NCBI GenBank assembly: GCA_030538705.1
Contig: JAUNTL010000015.1
Location: 1 to 43,145, forward strand
DNA: 43,145 nt
Source of the DNA: Paracoccus sp. (in: a-proteobacteria)
Lineage (GTDB): Bacteria > Pseudomonadota > Alphaproteobacteria > Rhodobacterales > Rhodobacteraceae
Direction of reading: 5' to 3'
In this document: one piece after another, positions 8,391 through 16,727 of the stretch
Numbering within the stretch: the first letter of the stretch is position 1
Layout: every line of letters starts with the position of its first letter
Translations under genes and position numbers: made by a program
The notes under the pieces: generated by a model
The model's database searches: none
What the model saw: the letters and a program-made list of their open reading frames with translations, nothing else
What the model was told of the DNA's origin: nothing

Positions 8391-9653
8391 TCAGCCCGCC
8401 GAAAGCGGGTTCGCTGGCGCAACAGGCTCGCCGTGAGGGGGGGCATCGGGGACAGGCGGGACGGCGGGCAAGGGGGTGGTGGCCGGGTCGGCTGATGTCG
8501 CCGGCACACCGTCATGCCACATATCCGCCAGATTGGCCGGGCGCGGCAGCGGCGCAGCGGAAGAGGTCAGCGTCAGGCTTGCGGGCGGGGACGGCGGGGC
8601 CGTGGCGGTCACGGCGGCCTGCGCCGAAGGCGACGAGCCGGCCACCTCGCCCATGATATCGGCCACGGATATCCCCGGCTCCAGAAACTCGACCGTCGTG
8701 ACACCGGGCTGGACCATATGGGCCAGCTCTTCGGCGTCCCAGTTGGTCAGACGCACACAGCCATGCGATTCCGACACGAACAGGCGCGACGGCCGGGGCG
8801 TGCCATGCAGGCCATAGGTCGGCTTGCTCAGCGCGATCCAGACCGTGCCCACCGGCCCGTTCGGCCCCGGTGGCAGGGTCAGCACCTGAGTATTGCTGCC
8901 CTGCTGAAAGTTCACCGCCGGGTTATAGGTATATTCAGGGTTCATCGCCACGGCGCGAACCTTGTGGACCCCGGTCGGAGAGGGCGTCTGAGCCGAGCCG
9001 ATGGTGGCCGGATAGTTCACCACCATATGACCCCTGGCATCATAGGCCGCGACCCGGTTGGTGCCCTTTTCGACAAAAATGCGTGTCACCTTGGCGCGCA
9101 ATGGCTTGGCCGGTGCAACGACCTTGATCGTCGCGCCCTCGACCAGATCCACCCCCGGATTCAGCGCGGCGATAAAGCGTTCGTCCATGTGAAACCGCTC
9201 GCCCAGCTTTTCGGCGACGCTGGTATAGCCAAGCGTCGTCATATTCGCCTTTTCCAGATAATCATCGGGAATATGGCTGGTCAGCCCGGTCACATCCGCA
9301 TGGGTGATCGTATAATCCATGGTGATCGCAGCCCCGGCAAAGGGCTGCAACGCGGCCCAGACCTGCGCGTCCATCTCGCCATCAGCGGGCAGACCGGCGC
9401 GGCGCTCGAACGCGGCGATGGCGCTGCGGCTCATTCCGCCCTTGATCCCGTCGATCACACCCGGCGAAATGCCCGAACGATCCAGCAGCACCTGAACCCT
9501 GGCGGTCAGCGCCGATTGCCCCTGTGGCAGCGGACCACCACTATAGGTCGCGGCCTCGATCGCCTCGGCCGTCACGGGGGCCGCCGTCGCCGCCGAGGCC
9601 GCAAAAACCGAGACGAAAACCGCGAATGCGGCATGGCGAAGCGACTGTATCAT
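8391..9653 (-). CDS. L,D-transpeptidase (YkuD) with peptidoglycan-binding domain
   Basis: This 420-residue secreted protein has a signal peptide (about 1-25, ending ATAAP) and a peptidoglycan-binding-1-like helical domain (VQVLLDRSGISPGVIDGIKGG...AIAAFERRAGLPADGEMD). A central linker follows, then a YkuD catalytic domain with YGLHGTPRPS and SESHGCVRLTNWD; the Cys in SHGCVR is the catalytic nucleophile of this family. Such enzymes form 3-3 peptidoglycan crosslinks or attach proteins to the wall. The C terminus is Pro/Ala-rich. The start at 9653 is set by an AGGAGG ribosome binding site five bases upstream. It is co-transcribed with the extensin-like gene. Confidence 0.93.
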   Translation of the reverse strand: MIQSLRHAAFAVFVSVFAASAATAAPVTAEAIEAATYSGGPLPQGQSALTARVQVLLDRSGISPGVIDGIKGGMSRSAIAAFERRAGLPADGEMDAQVWAALQPFAGAAITMDYTITHADVTGLTSHIPDDYLEKANMTTLGYTSVAEKLGERFHMDERFIAALNPGVDLVEGATIKVVAPAKPLRAKVTRIFVEKGTNRVAAYDARGHMVVNYPATIGSAQTPSPTGVHKVRAVAMNPEYTYNPAVNFQQGSNTQVLTLPPGPNGPVGTVWIALSKPTYGLHGTPRPSRLFVSESHGCVRLTNWDAEELAHMVQPGVTTVEFLEPGISVADIMGEVAGSSPSAQAAVTATAPPSPPASLTLTSSAAPLPRPANLADMWHDGVPATSADPATTPLPAVPPVPDAPPHGEPVAPANPLSAG

Positions 9654-9730
9654 GGAATCCTCCTGCTGCCGGCGCAATCTAGCAGACTGCACCCGGTTCT
9701 CAATCCGCGCCGCGCGAAAACGGCGCCCGT

Positions 9731-10477
9731 TCAGGGCACAAGACTGGCGCGGTGACCCGGCACATAGACGCGGCGCGAATGTGACAGCGCGCGGCCGTCG
9801 CACCAAAGCGTGCGGTCGATCGTCAGCACCGGCAATCCCTTTTCCCCCGCCAGCAGCGCGGCGCATTCGCCGGTCAGCCGGGTTGCCAGGATCTCGATCC
9901 GTCCGGCCAGACGCTCGACATGATCGCGCATCCATTCCAGCGGCTCGGCATGGCTCAGCGCCTCGGCCTGCGCGGTGCGGCCCGCCACAAGATAGCCGAC
10001 CTCCGCGCAATAGGGCAGATCATCGGCGGTGATCACCGCCACATAGCGCAGAATCTGCGTGCCGCGCGAAACATGCATGGCGTCCGCAACATCGTCAGGG
10101 GCGGCAACTCTCTCATGCGCATCAAGGCGATAGCCGTAGCGCGCCCCGCTCGCCTCGACCTCGTCGCGGATTGTCGCAACCTCGGCACCACTGTCGGCGG
10201 GGCGGCGATCCGAGACGCGCGTGCCGACGCGGCGGCGGCGTTCGACAATACCGTCGCGCGCAAGCTGACTGAGCGCGCGATTGACCGTGGCACGCGCACA
10301 GCCCAACTCGCGCGCAAGCTCGTGTTCGGTCGGGATCAGCTGGCCGGCGAGCCATTGGTGTTCACGTATACGGCGCAGAATTTCACGCTGCACCGCCTGC
10401 CAGGTATTCACGCCGTGGCGGCCGGCGACCCGTATGTCATAGCCCGCAGACGTGGGTTCGGTCTTGGTGTTCAACAT
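9731..10477 (-). CDS. GntR-family regulator, HutC/UTRA type
   Basis: This 248-residue regulator has an N-terminal GntR winged helix (about residues 25-95; WLAGQLIPTEHELARELGCARATVNRALSQLARDGIVERRRRVGTRV). A UTRA ligand-binding domain follows (about 110-245), with ILRYVAVITADDLPYCAEVGYL and LLAGEKGLPVLTIDRTLWCDGRALSHSRRVYVPGHR. This is the HutC subfamily layout, but no histidine-utilisation genes are nearby, so the ligand is unknown. A perfect 8-bp inverted repeat lies 39-60 bases upstream of its start and is a natural candidate for autoregulation. Confidence 0.88.
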   Translation of the reverse strand: MLNTKTEPTSAGYDIRVAGRHGVNTWQAVQREILRRIREHQWLAGQLIPTEHELARELGCARATVNRALSQLARDGIVERRRRVGTRVSDRRPADSGAEVATIRDEVEASGARYGYRLDAHERVAAPDDVADAMHVSRGTQILRYVAVITADDLPYCAEVGYLVAGRTAQAEALSHAEPLEWMRDHVERLAGRIEILATRLTGECAALLAGEKGLPVLTIDRTLWCDGRALSHSRRVYVPGHRASLVP

Positions 10478-10515
10478 GGTGTCCTCGCTCGTGCAGCGGT
10501 TGGCTTACGGCACCC

Positions 10516-10537
10516 GGACAGGTAAGAGAACCTGTCC
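10516..10537. promoter_or_regulatory. Perfect inverted repeat, candidate GntR operator
   Basis: GGACAGGT and ACCTGTCC form a perfect 8-bp dyad with a 6-base AT-leaning spacer, located just upstream of the minus-strand GntR gene. A third CTGTCC occurs at 10556-10561. No U-tract follows on either strand, so an operator is more likely than a terminator. Binding by the adjacent regulator is an inference from position. Confidence 0.5.
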
Positions 10538-10745
10538 AATCGGTCAAAGCGACTTCTGTCCAGGGAACGGGAAAGTGATCTGTGTGGTCATTTTGGGATA
10601 CGGGTCAGGGGTCGCTCTGGGCCTTCTCGATGATCTAGTCAAATTATACTGTTCTGTTCAGATTTTCCAGCGCCATCACATTGCCCGGCCCGGCGTCTGA
10701 CGCTAGGTTTCCGATCCGTTCCGCCCGCCACTGCCGAGAGCCAGC

Positions 10746-11408
10746 ATGCCCGATCCGGCCGCCGACCGCACCGCCCCCGATCACCCGGATTTCACCTTTG
10801 AAACCGATGCCCGCCGCGCGGGAAAGCGGCGCATCGCCGGGGTGGATGAGGCCGGCCGCGGACCGCTGGCCGGCCCGGTCACCGCGGCCGCCGTCATACT
10901 GGACCCCGACCGCCTGCCCGCTGGTCTGAACGATTCCAAAAAGCTGTCGGCGGCGCGGCGCCAGCGACTGGCCGAAGAAATCCGCGCCTGCGCCGACTGG
11001 GCCGTCGCCCATGTCTGGCCCGAAGAGATCGACCGTATCAACATCCTGCAAGCCGCACATCTGGCGATGTGCCGTGCGCTTGACGGGCTGTCTTTTCCTG
11101 CCGATCTGGCGCTGATTGACGGCAATGCCCTGCCGCGCGCCCTGCCGGTGCCGGGCCGCGCGATCATAGGTGGCGACGCGCTCTGCCTGTCGGTCGCCGC
11201 CGCCTCGATCATCGCCAAGACAGAGCGCGACAGGATCATGGTGGATTTGGCGCAACAGTTCCCCGGCTATGGCTGGGACCGCAACGCCGGATATCCGACG
11301 GCCGAACACAAACGCGCCATGCTGGAATTGGGGATAACCCCATATCATCGGCGCTCCTTTGCACCCGTCCACAACATCTTGTGTAAAGCCACAATCTCAA
11401 GTGATTGA
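10746..11408 (+). CDS. rnhB: Ribonuclease HII
   Basis: RNase HII (220 residues) removes ribonucleotides misincorporated into DNA and RNA primers in RNA-DNA hybrids. The catalytic core is clear: AGVDEAGRGPLAGPVTAAAV (DEAGRG), NDSKKLS, ALIDGNALP and SVAAASIIAKTERDRIM. Then comes GYPTAEHK...YHRRSF. A TATACT at 10645-10650 could be the -10 element of its promoter. The TGA stop overlaps the first of three GANTC sites in front of ccrM. The rnhB-ccrM order is common in alphaproteobacteria. Confidence 0.96.
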   Translation: MPDPAADRTAPDHPDFTFETDARRAGKRRIAGVDEAGRGPLAGPVTAAAVILDPDRLPAGLNDSKKLSAARRQRLAEEIRACADWAVAHVWPEEIDRINILQAAHLAMCRALDGLSFPADLALIDGNALPRALPVPGRAIIGGDALCLSVAAASIIAKTERDRIMVDLAQQFPGYGWDRNAGYPTAEHKRAMLELGITPYHRRSFAPVHNILCKATISSD

Positions 11409-11451
11409 TTCAAATAAATAAATTGACGGCGAATCACCTGTGACTCATCAT
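11407..11451 (+). promoter_or_regulatory. ccrM promoter region with three GANTC sites
   Basis: Three GANTC motifs occur within 40 bases: GATTC (11407-11411), GAATC (11431-11435) and GACTC (11442-11446). A plausible sigma-70-like promoter overlaps them: TTGACG at 11423-11428, a 17-base spacer and CATCAT at 11446-11451. The second site lies in the spacer and the third touches the -10 element. Because the downstream gene methylates GANTC, methylation-dependent control is plausible, as is known for Caulobacter ccrM. The promoter elements are my reading and are untested. Confidence 0.5.
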
Positions 11452-11489
11452 CCGTGACATACAGACCGGGAAAACCCGGCAGCGAATGA

Positions 11490-12614
<1,125 letters not shown>

Positions 12615-12674
12615 CCCCCCGATTCTCTTGGTTTCGCCATGTCCGCGCCCGCTCGTTCGGCGCGGGCCAACTGA

Positions 12675-12711
12675 CCCGCCCGGCGGAATCTCCGCACGGG
12701 CGGGATTTTTT
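12675..12711 (+). terminator. Rho-independent terminator of ccrM
   Basis: CCCGCCC (12675-12681) pairs with GGGCGGG (12698-12704). An inner stem GCGGA/TCCGC and an ATC loop complete a long GC-rich hairpin, directly followed by ATTTTTT. It lies 60 bases after the ccrM stop in the same orientation. Confidence 0.9.
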
Positions 12712-12786
12712 CATCCCCGCCCTCTCCCCGGGGCGGTGCTGTGAACCTGTCGCGTCACGCGCCATACTTGGCGCAACTTTCCGGCC

Positions 12787-13061
12787 ATGGCCTTCTGGCG
12801 CGGCGCCGTGACCGATACGCCGCCAGGGCGGCTGGACGGGATATTTACCCCGAAGTCCGCATTGGATGCCGAAACCGCAGTCGCAACCGCCGGCAGTTGC
12901 TTTGCCCGGCATCTCGGCCGAGCGCTGCGTCAGGCCGGCGTCCATATGCTGGATTGCGAACCGGCGCCGCGCGGCTTGCTGCCGCATCAGGCGCGGAACC
13001 ATGGCGATGACCTTTATGCGGGGCGCGTTACGGCAATATCTACACCGCCCGCCAGCAATAA
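12787..13061 (+). pseudogene. Truncated, frameshifted GSCFA-domain gene
   Basis: The frame from ATG 12787 encodes the N terminus of a GSCFA-family protein: FTPKSALDAETAVATAGSCFARHLGRALRQAGVHMLDCEPAPRGL, with the name-giving GSCFA motif. Near 13016-13022 the frame is lost. The expected continuation ARYGNIYTARQ is encoded in another frame (13024-13058) and ends at TAA 13059. Relative to the expected LYSARYGN there is a net two-base gain or one-base loss. The rest of the domain, normally some 200 or more residues, is absent before the convergent alkB gene. The GSCFA domain resembles SGNH/GDSL hydrolases. This is a decayed remnant unless the frameshift is a sequencing error, and even then the C terminus is missing. 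Confidence 0.8.
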
Positions 13062-13164
13062 CCCCATACAGAAACGCCTATCCCGCGCCTTCCTGAACAG
13101 GCTGCTGAAAATCACGGGCGGAATATCAGCATCAGTTCGCGGCGGCACCACGACGACCGGTGGC

Positions 13165-14289
13165 CTACAACGCCCCCTTCGGCATCGGCAACGCGCCACG
13201 GTTATAGGGCCGCCAGTCCTCGATATCGGGATAATGCACCCGCCGCCACGCCCGCACGCGCGGGTTCATCCGCCGCCGCCACAAGGGCGGGATCATCGCC
13301 AGAAAGGTCATGCCGGGATAGCCAAAGGGCAGCTGCGGCGCCTCGTCCTGCGCATAGGTCTGAAGCAGGGGAAAGCGGCGGTCGGGCCGATAATGATGAT
13401 CGGAATGGCGTTGCAGATTGATCAGCAGCCAGTTCGACGCCCGGTGATCAGCATTCCATGAATGGCGCGGCAGAACCTGCTCATACCGGCCATCACCCAG
13501 ATGGCGCCGGGTCAGGCCGTAATGTTCGACGTAATTGGTCAGCTCCAGCTGCCAGATCGCGATGAATGCCTGCCAGAAAAACAACAGCAGACCGGTCCAC
13601 CCGCCCAGCACAACCGCCAGCACCAGCATGCACAGCTGCAACGCGCCATAGCGCCAGAACGGGTTACGCCGGTCGGTGACAGGCCGCCCGGCACGGGCCA
13701 GCAGGTTACGCTCGGCCCGCCAGGCGCTGCGCGGCGCATCCTTCAGCACGCGCCAGAAAAAGCGGTGAAACCCCTCATTGTAACGCGCAGAAACCGCGTC
13801 GCGCGGCGTCGCCACCCAGGCATGATGGACCAGCAGATGTTCAGAGCGGAAATGTGAATAAAGCGTCATCGCCAGCAGCAGATCGCCCAGCCAGCGTTCC
13901 CAGCGCGGGCGCTGATGCAGCAACTCATGGGCATAAACCATGCCGATTGTTCCGGTGGCGACCCCCAGCCCGGCAAAAAGCCCGGCCATCTCCCATCCCG
14001 ACAGGGCAGAGCGCGGCACATACCAGATCAGACCAAACAGCAGGCAGAACTGCACCGGGCACCAGATCACCGTGATCGCCCGATACCAGATCAGCCTCCC
14101 GGTCGGCGTGTCGGTGTCGGGATTGTCCGCGTTGCGGCCCAGCGCCAGATCCAGCCCGGTGACCAGATACCACGCATAGCCGGGCATCATCAGCCACCAC
14201 CAGCCGCCCCAGGCCGCCGCCAGCAGCGCCAGAGGCACAAGGCCGAGCGACATCCAGAAAGGTAACGCGTTACGAAGGTGACTGGTCAT
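13165..14289 (-). CDS. alkB: AlkB-type alkane 1-monooxygenase (membrane fatty-acid desaturase superfamily)
   Basis: This 374-residue integral membrane protein shows the di-iron histidine boxes of AlkB: HELLHQ, then HLLVHHAWVATPRD and LQRHSDHHYRP, plus the NYVEHYGL segment found in alkane hydroxylases. It has about six hydrophobic helices. AlkB hydroxylates medium-chain alkanes at the terminal carbon and depends on rubredoxin and a rubredoxin reductase, neither of which is visible here. The start is ambiguous: ATG 14289 (MTSHLRNALPF) is chosen because the hydrophobic conserved region begins there; ATG 14301 and 14352 are in frame, and none has a good ribosome binding site. A related hydroxylase with another substrate cannot be excluded. 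Confidence 0.88.
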   Translation of the reverse strand: MTSHLRNALPFWMSLGLVPLALLAAAWGGWWWLMMPGYAWYLVTGLDLALGRNADNPDTDTPTGRLIWYRAITVIWCPVQFCLLFGLIWYVPRSALSGWEMAGLFAGLGVATGTIGMVYAHELLHQRPRWERWLGDLLLAMTLYSHFRSEHLLVHHAWVATPRDAVSARYNEGFHRFFWRVLKDAPRSAWRAERNLLARAGRPVTDRRNPFWRYGALQLCMLVLAVVLGGWTGLLLFFWQAFIAIWQLELTNYVEHYGLTRRHLGDGRYEQVLPRHSWNADHRASNWLLINLQRHSDHHYRPDRRFPLLQTYAQDEAPQLPFGYPGMTFLAMIPPLWRRRMNPRVRAWRRVHYPDIEDWRPYNRGALPMPKGAL

Positions 14290-15084
14290 GGCACGGATCA
14301 TACACCCGGCGCGCAGACGGCGAAACTGCGGCATAGCGCGCAGCCGGCGCACGGGGACATGATTTTCCGGCAGGCGGAACAGGCTCCCGTGGATGGGCAG
14401 GCGATCACCCTTCGGCCGCCCCCGCCGATCAAGGCCGTCAAGGCGCAGAGTGATCGCCGCGCGCAGGCAGGCTCTCGCTTGAGCGGCGGTCCGGCCTGTG
14501 GCGAGACATATCCAGCCTAGCCATTGCCCGGGGCCGGGTCATCTTATGCCCGCCCCCGCCGATCAAGGCCGCCAGAGCGCAGTGTGACCGCCGCGCGCAG
14601 GCCGGCTCTCCCCTGAACGGCGGCCCGATCCGTGGCGAGAGATATCCGGCCCGGCCATTGCCCGGGGCCGGGTCATCTTATGCCCGCCCCCGTCGATCAA
14701 GGCCGTCAAAGCGCGCTGTGACCGCCGCGCGCAGGCAGGCTCTCCCCTGAACGGCGGCCCGATCCGTGGCGGGAGATATCCGGCCCGGCCATTGCCCGGG
14801 GCCGGGTCATTTATGCCCGCCTCTCATAGATCTGGGTCAGGAGCGCGCGAGATTCGCGCTCATGGCCGATCCCCTCGCAGGCCGGCGCGCGGCCAATAGA
14901 TCCGCGCGACCGTCCAGTGCGGGCGGCTGCCTCAGTATAGGTGAGGCCGTGCAGCACCATCCGGCCGCGCAGCACATTGCCAATCGGGCGGGGCCATCAA
15001 TCGGGGCCATCATCTGTCATACCCCTCCATGCCCTGCCCGCGCGGCGGCCAGCATCAACAGCCCGGATCACCGCCATATCATTC
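14290..15084. other. Gene-free region between alkB and the ilvE 3' end
   Basis: About 800 bases hold no frame with coding character on either strand. The middle is occupied by three tandem 134-bp repeats, listed separately. The part from 14821 to 15084 is GC-rich single-copy sequence in which I recognise nothing. No tRNA or known small RNA was seen. Confidence 0.6.
14416..14820. repeat. Three tandem copies of a 134-bp repeat
   Basis: The unit begins with CCGCCCCCGCCGATCAAGG, and its GATCAAGG lies at 14427, 14561 and 14695, a period of exactly 134 bases. Every copy ends with ATTGCCCGGGGCCGGGTCAT. Copies 2 and 3 are nearly identical, copy 1 is more diverged, and copy 3 lacks two bases near its end. 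As 134 is not divisible by three, the unit is not a protein repeat. Each copy can form stems, for example CCGCC(G)/(C)GGCGG around its centre and, in copies 2 and 3, CCCGGCC/GGCCGGG. It does not look like an integron attC site, an insertion sequence end or a CRISPR array. Confidence 0.9.
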
Positions 15085-15128
15085 TTCTGTCCGGAAATAT
15101 CCCGGGGGTCCGGGGGCAGCGCCCCCGG
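15085..15128 (-). terminator. Rhodobacterales-type 3' hairpin element behind ilvE
   Basis: Read on the minus strand, a hairpin CCGGGGGC-GCT-GCCCCCGG (15110-15128) is followed by CCCCCGGGATATTTCCGGAC. It lies about 55 bases after the ilvE stop, in the same orientation. The same hairpin plus CCCCCGGGATATTT tail follows petR at 17457. I recall this as a widespread dispersed element in Rhodobacteraceae. Termination is inferred from its position; the tail is not a pure U-tract. Confidence 0.65.
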
Positions 15129-15183
15129 TTCGCCAACAAGCGGATCGCGGGCGGCGACCACCGTCGCGCCGCCGCCCCCAGGC

Positions 15184-16053
15184 TCAGGCCCGGACATGCG
15201 CCTCATAGGCCGCCGCGATCTCGCGCGTAGTCTGGCCGACCTGATAGTGATGTTCACCGATCTGGCCCACAGGCGTCACCTCGGCCGCCGAGCCGGTCAG
15301 CCAGCATTCCGCGAAACTGCCCAGTTCCTCGGGCGTGATCCGGCGCTCATGGACGACGAATCCCTTGTCACGCAAAAGCTGGATCACCGTCTGGCGCGTG
15401 ATACCGTTCAGAAAGCGATCTGCCAGCGGGGTATGGATCTCGCCATCACGGACGAAAAACACATTGGCCCCGGTGGCCTCGGCGACATAGCCTTCCCAGT
15501 CATAGAACAGCGCGTCGGAACAGCCCTTGGCCTCGGCGGCATGTTTGGACATGGTGCAGATCATATAAAGGCCCGCCGCCTTGGCCGCCGCCGGAATCGT
15601 GCGCGGATCTGGCCGACGCCATTTCGCGATATCCAGCTTGGCGCCCTGCCATTTCGCATCACCGTAATAGCTGCCCCAGGCCCATGCCGCGATGGCGACA
15701 CGGATCGGGTTGCGCGCGGCCGACACCCCCATATCCGGCCCGGCGGCCCGAAAGGCGACGGCGCGGATATAGGCATCCGACAGCCCGTTGGCCGCCATCA
15801 CCGCGGCCTTGGCCGCGTCGAGTTCCTCGGCCGACCACGGCACGGGCATATCCAGCAGACGCCCGGATTCAATCAGCCGCAGCGAATGCTCATGGCTTTT
15901 GAAGATCTTGCCGCCATATGCGCGCTCGCCCTCGAACACGGATGAGGCATAATGCAGCGCATGGGTCAGCACATGGACGCGGGCATCGCGCCAGTCAACC
16001 ATTTCGCCATCCATCCAGATCTTGCCGTCGCGGTCATCGTAATCGCCGTTCAT
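15184..16053 (-). CDS. ilvE: Branched-chain amino acid aminotransferase
   Basis: IlvE (289 residues) is a PLP-dependent class IV aminotransferase for the last step of leucine, isoleucine and valine synthesis. It shows THALHYASSVFEGERAYGGKIFKSHEHSLRL, YIRAVAFRAAG, and the segment AGLYMICTMSKHAAEAKGCSDALFYD. EATGANVFFVRDG and LNGITRQTVIQLLRDKG follow; the PLP-binding lysine of this family lies in the middle segment. The start at 16053 (MNGDYDDRDGKIWMDGE) has AGGAG seven bases upstream; a longer frame to 16077 lacks this. It is divergent from petP, and a conserved hairpin element follows. Confidence 0.95.
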   Translation of the reverse strand: MNGDYDDRDGKIWMDGEMVDWRDARVHVLTHALHYASSVFEGERAYGGKIFKSHEHSLRLIESGRLLDMPVPWSAEELDAAKAAVMAANGLSDAYIRAVAFRAAGPDMGVSAARNPIRVAIAAWAWGSYYGDAKWQGAKLDIAKWRRPDPRTIPAAAKAAGLYMICTMSKHAAEAKGCSDALFYDWEGYVAEATGANVFFVRDGEIHTPLADRFLNGITRQTVIQLLRDKGFVVHERRITPEELGSFAECWLTGSAAEVTPVGQIGEHHYQVGQTTREIAAAYEAHVRA

Positions 16054-16096
16054 CGCGGACTCCTGCGCATTTTTCACAAAGTTTCACGTCAGGGTG

Positions 16097-16114
16097 AATA
16101 TTCGAATGAATATT
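16097..16114. promoter_or_regulatory. 18-bp AT-rich palindrome between ilvE and petP
   Basis: AATATTC-GAAT-GAATATT is a perfect 7-bp dyad in an otherwise GC-rich genome, placed between two divergent genes. Its size and base composition resemble MarR-family operators, and the adjacent gene encodes a MarR protein. Binding is inferred, not shown. Confidence 0.5.
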
Positions 16115-16149
16115 ACGCTCCCCATGGGCGAATCGCTAACGATTGACCA

Positions 16150-16178
16150 TTGGAAAGTCAACAAGGCTGACTTAAAAT
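16150..16178 (+). promoter_or_regulatory. Probable petP promoter with internal dyad
   Basis: TTGGAA (16150-16155), a 17-base spacer and TAAAAT (16173-16178) give a reasonable sigma-70-like promoter 25 bases before the petP ATG. The spacer contains a perfect inverted repeat AAGTCA-N7-TGACTT (16155-16173), a second candidate operator. An AGGAG ribosome binding site follows at 16193-16197. Confidence 0.45.
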
Positions 16179-16202
16179 CAATCAGCCGAAACAGGAGACA
16201 CC

Positions 16203-16727
16203 ATGAAGGAAACCGCAATCAAGCCTGCCAGCGGACAAGGGGCTGAAAATCTGCTGTTCCTTACGGATGACCAGATCCGCGGCGGGATCGAGGCGTTCTT
16301 CTTTGCCTATCGCGCCTTTACCGCCGATCCCGACGCCATTCTTCAGGGGCTGGATTACGGCCGCGCCCATCACCGCGCGCTGCATTTCATTGCACGGCGT
16401 CCGGGGCTGACGGTCTCGGATCTGCTCGATATCCTGGGCGTAACCAAGCAGTCACTGAACCGGGTGCTGCGCACGCTGCTGAATGACGGGCTGGTCGTCT
16501 CGCGCGTGGGGCTGCGCGACCGGCGCGAGCGACAGCTGCATCTTTCAGACAGCGGGGCCGAGCTGGAGCGCCGCCTGTCCGAGGCGCAGCGCGCCCGTGT
16601 CCGCGCCGCCTATCGCGCCGCCGGACCCCAGGCCGTCGCCGGATTCCGCAAGGTGCTTGAGGCAATGACGGATGACGCTGGCGCCCGTCAGATGGGCGAA
16701 TTGCGCAAGATCGAGGCCGCCGAATGA
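16203..16727 (+). CDS. petP: MarR-family regulator, PetP-like
   Basis: This 174-residue MarR-type winged-helix protein has AHHRALHFIARRPGLTVSDLLDILGVTKQSLNRVLRTLLNDGLVVSRVGLRDRRERQLHLSDSG, covering the recognition helix and wing. It overlaps the OmpR-type gene by four bases (ATGA). A MarR protein followed directly by an OmpR response regulator matches petP-petR of Rhodobacter capsulatus, where the pair precedes the cytochrome bc1 operon. Here no bc1 genes follow, so the link to bc1 is only by analogy. Two inverted repeats upstream are candidate operators. Confidence 0.82.
   Translation: MKETAIKPASGQGAENLLFLTDDQIRGGIEAFFFAYRAFTADPDAILQGLDYGRAHHRALHFIARRPGLTVSDLLDILGVTKQSLNRVLRTLLNDGLVVSRVGLRDRRERQLHLSDSGAELERRLSEAQRARVRAAYRAAGPQAVAGFRKVLEAMTDDAGARQMGELRKIEAAE

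Noticed and set aside
10516..10537. Intrinsic terminator
   Set aside because: No U-tract on either strand, and it sits upstream of a gene start rather than after a stop.
14278..14520. Short plus-strand frame overlapping the repeat
   Set aside because: The repeat period of 134 shifts the frame in each copy, and the composition is not coding-like.
14416..14820. CRISPR array or integron attC sites
   Set aside because: The units are directly adjacent with no unique spacers, 134 bases long, and lack the attC core sites; no cas or integrase gene is nearby.
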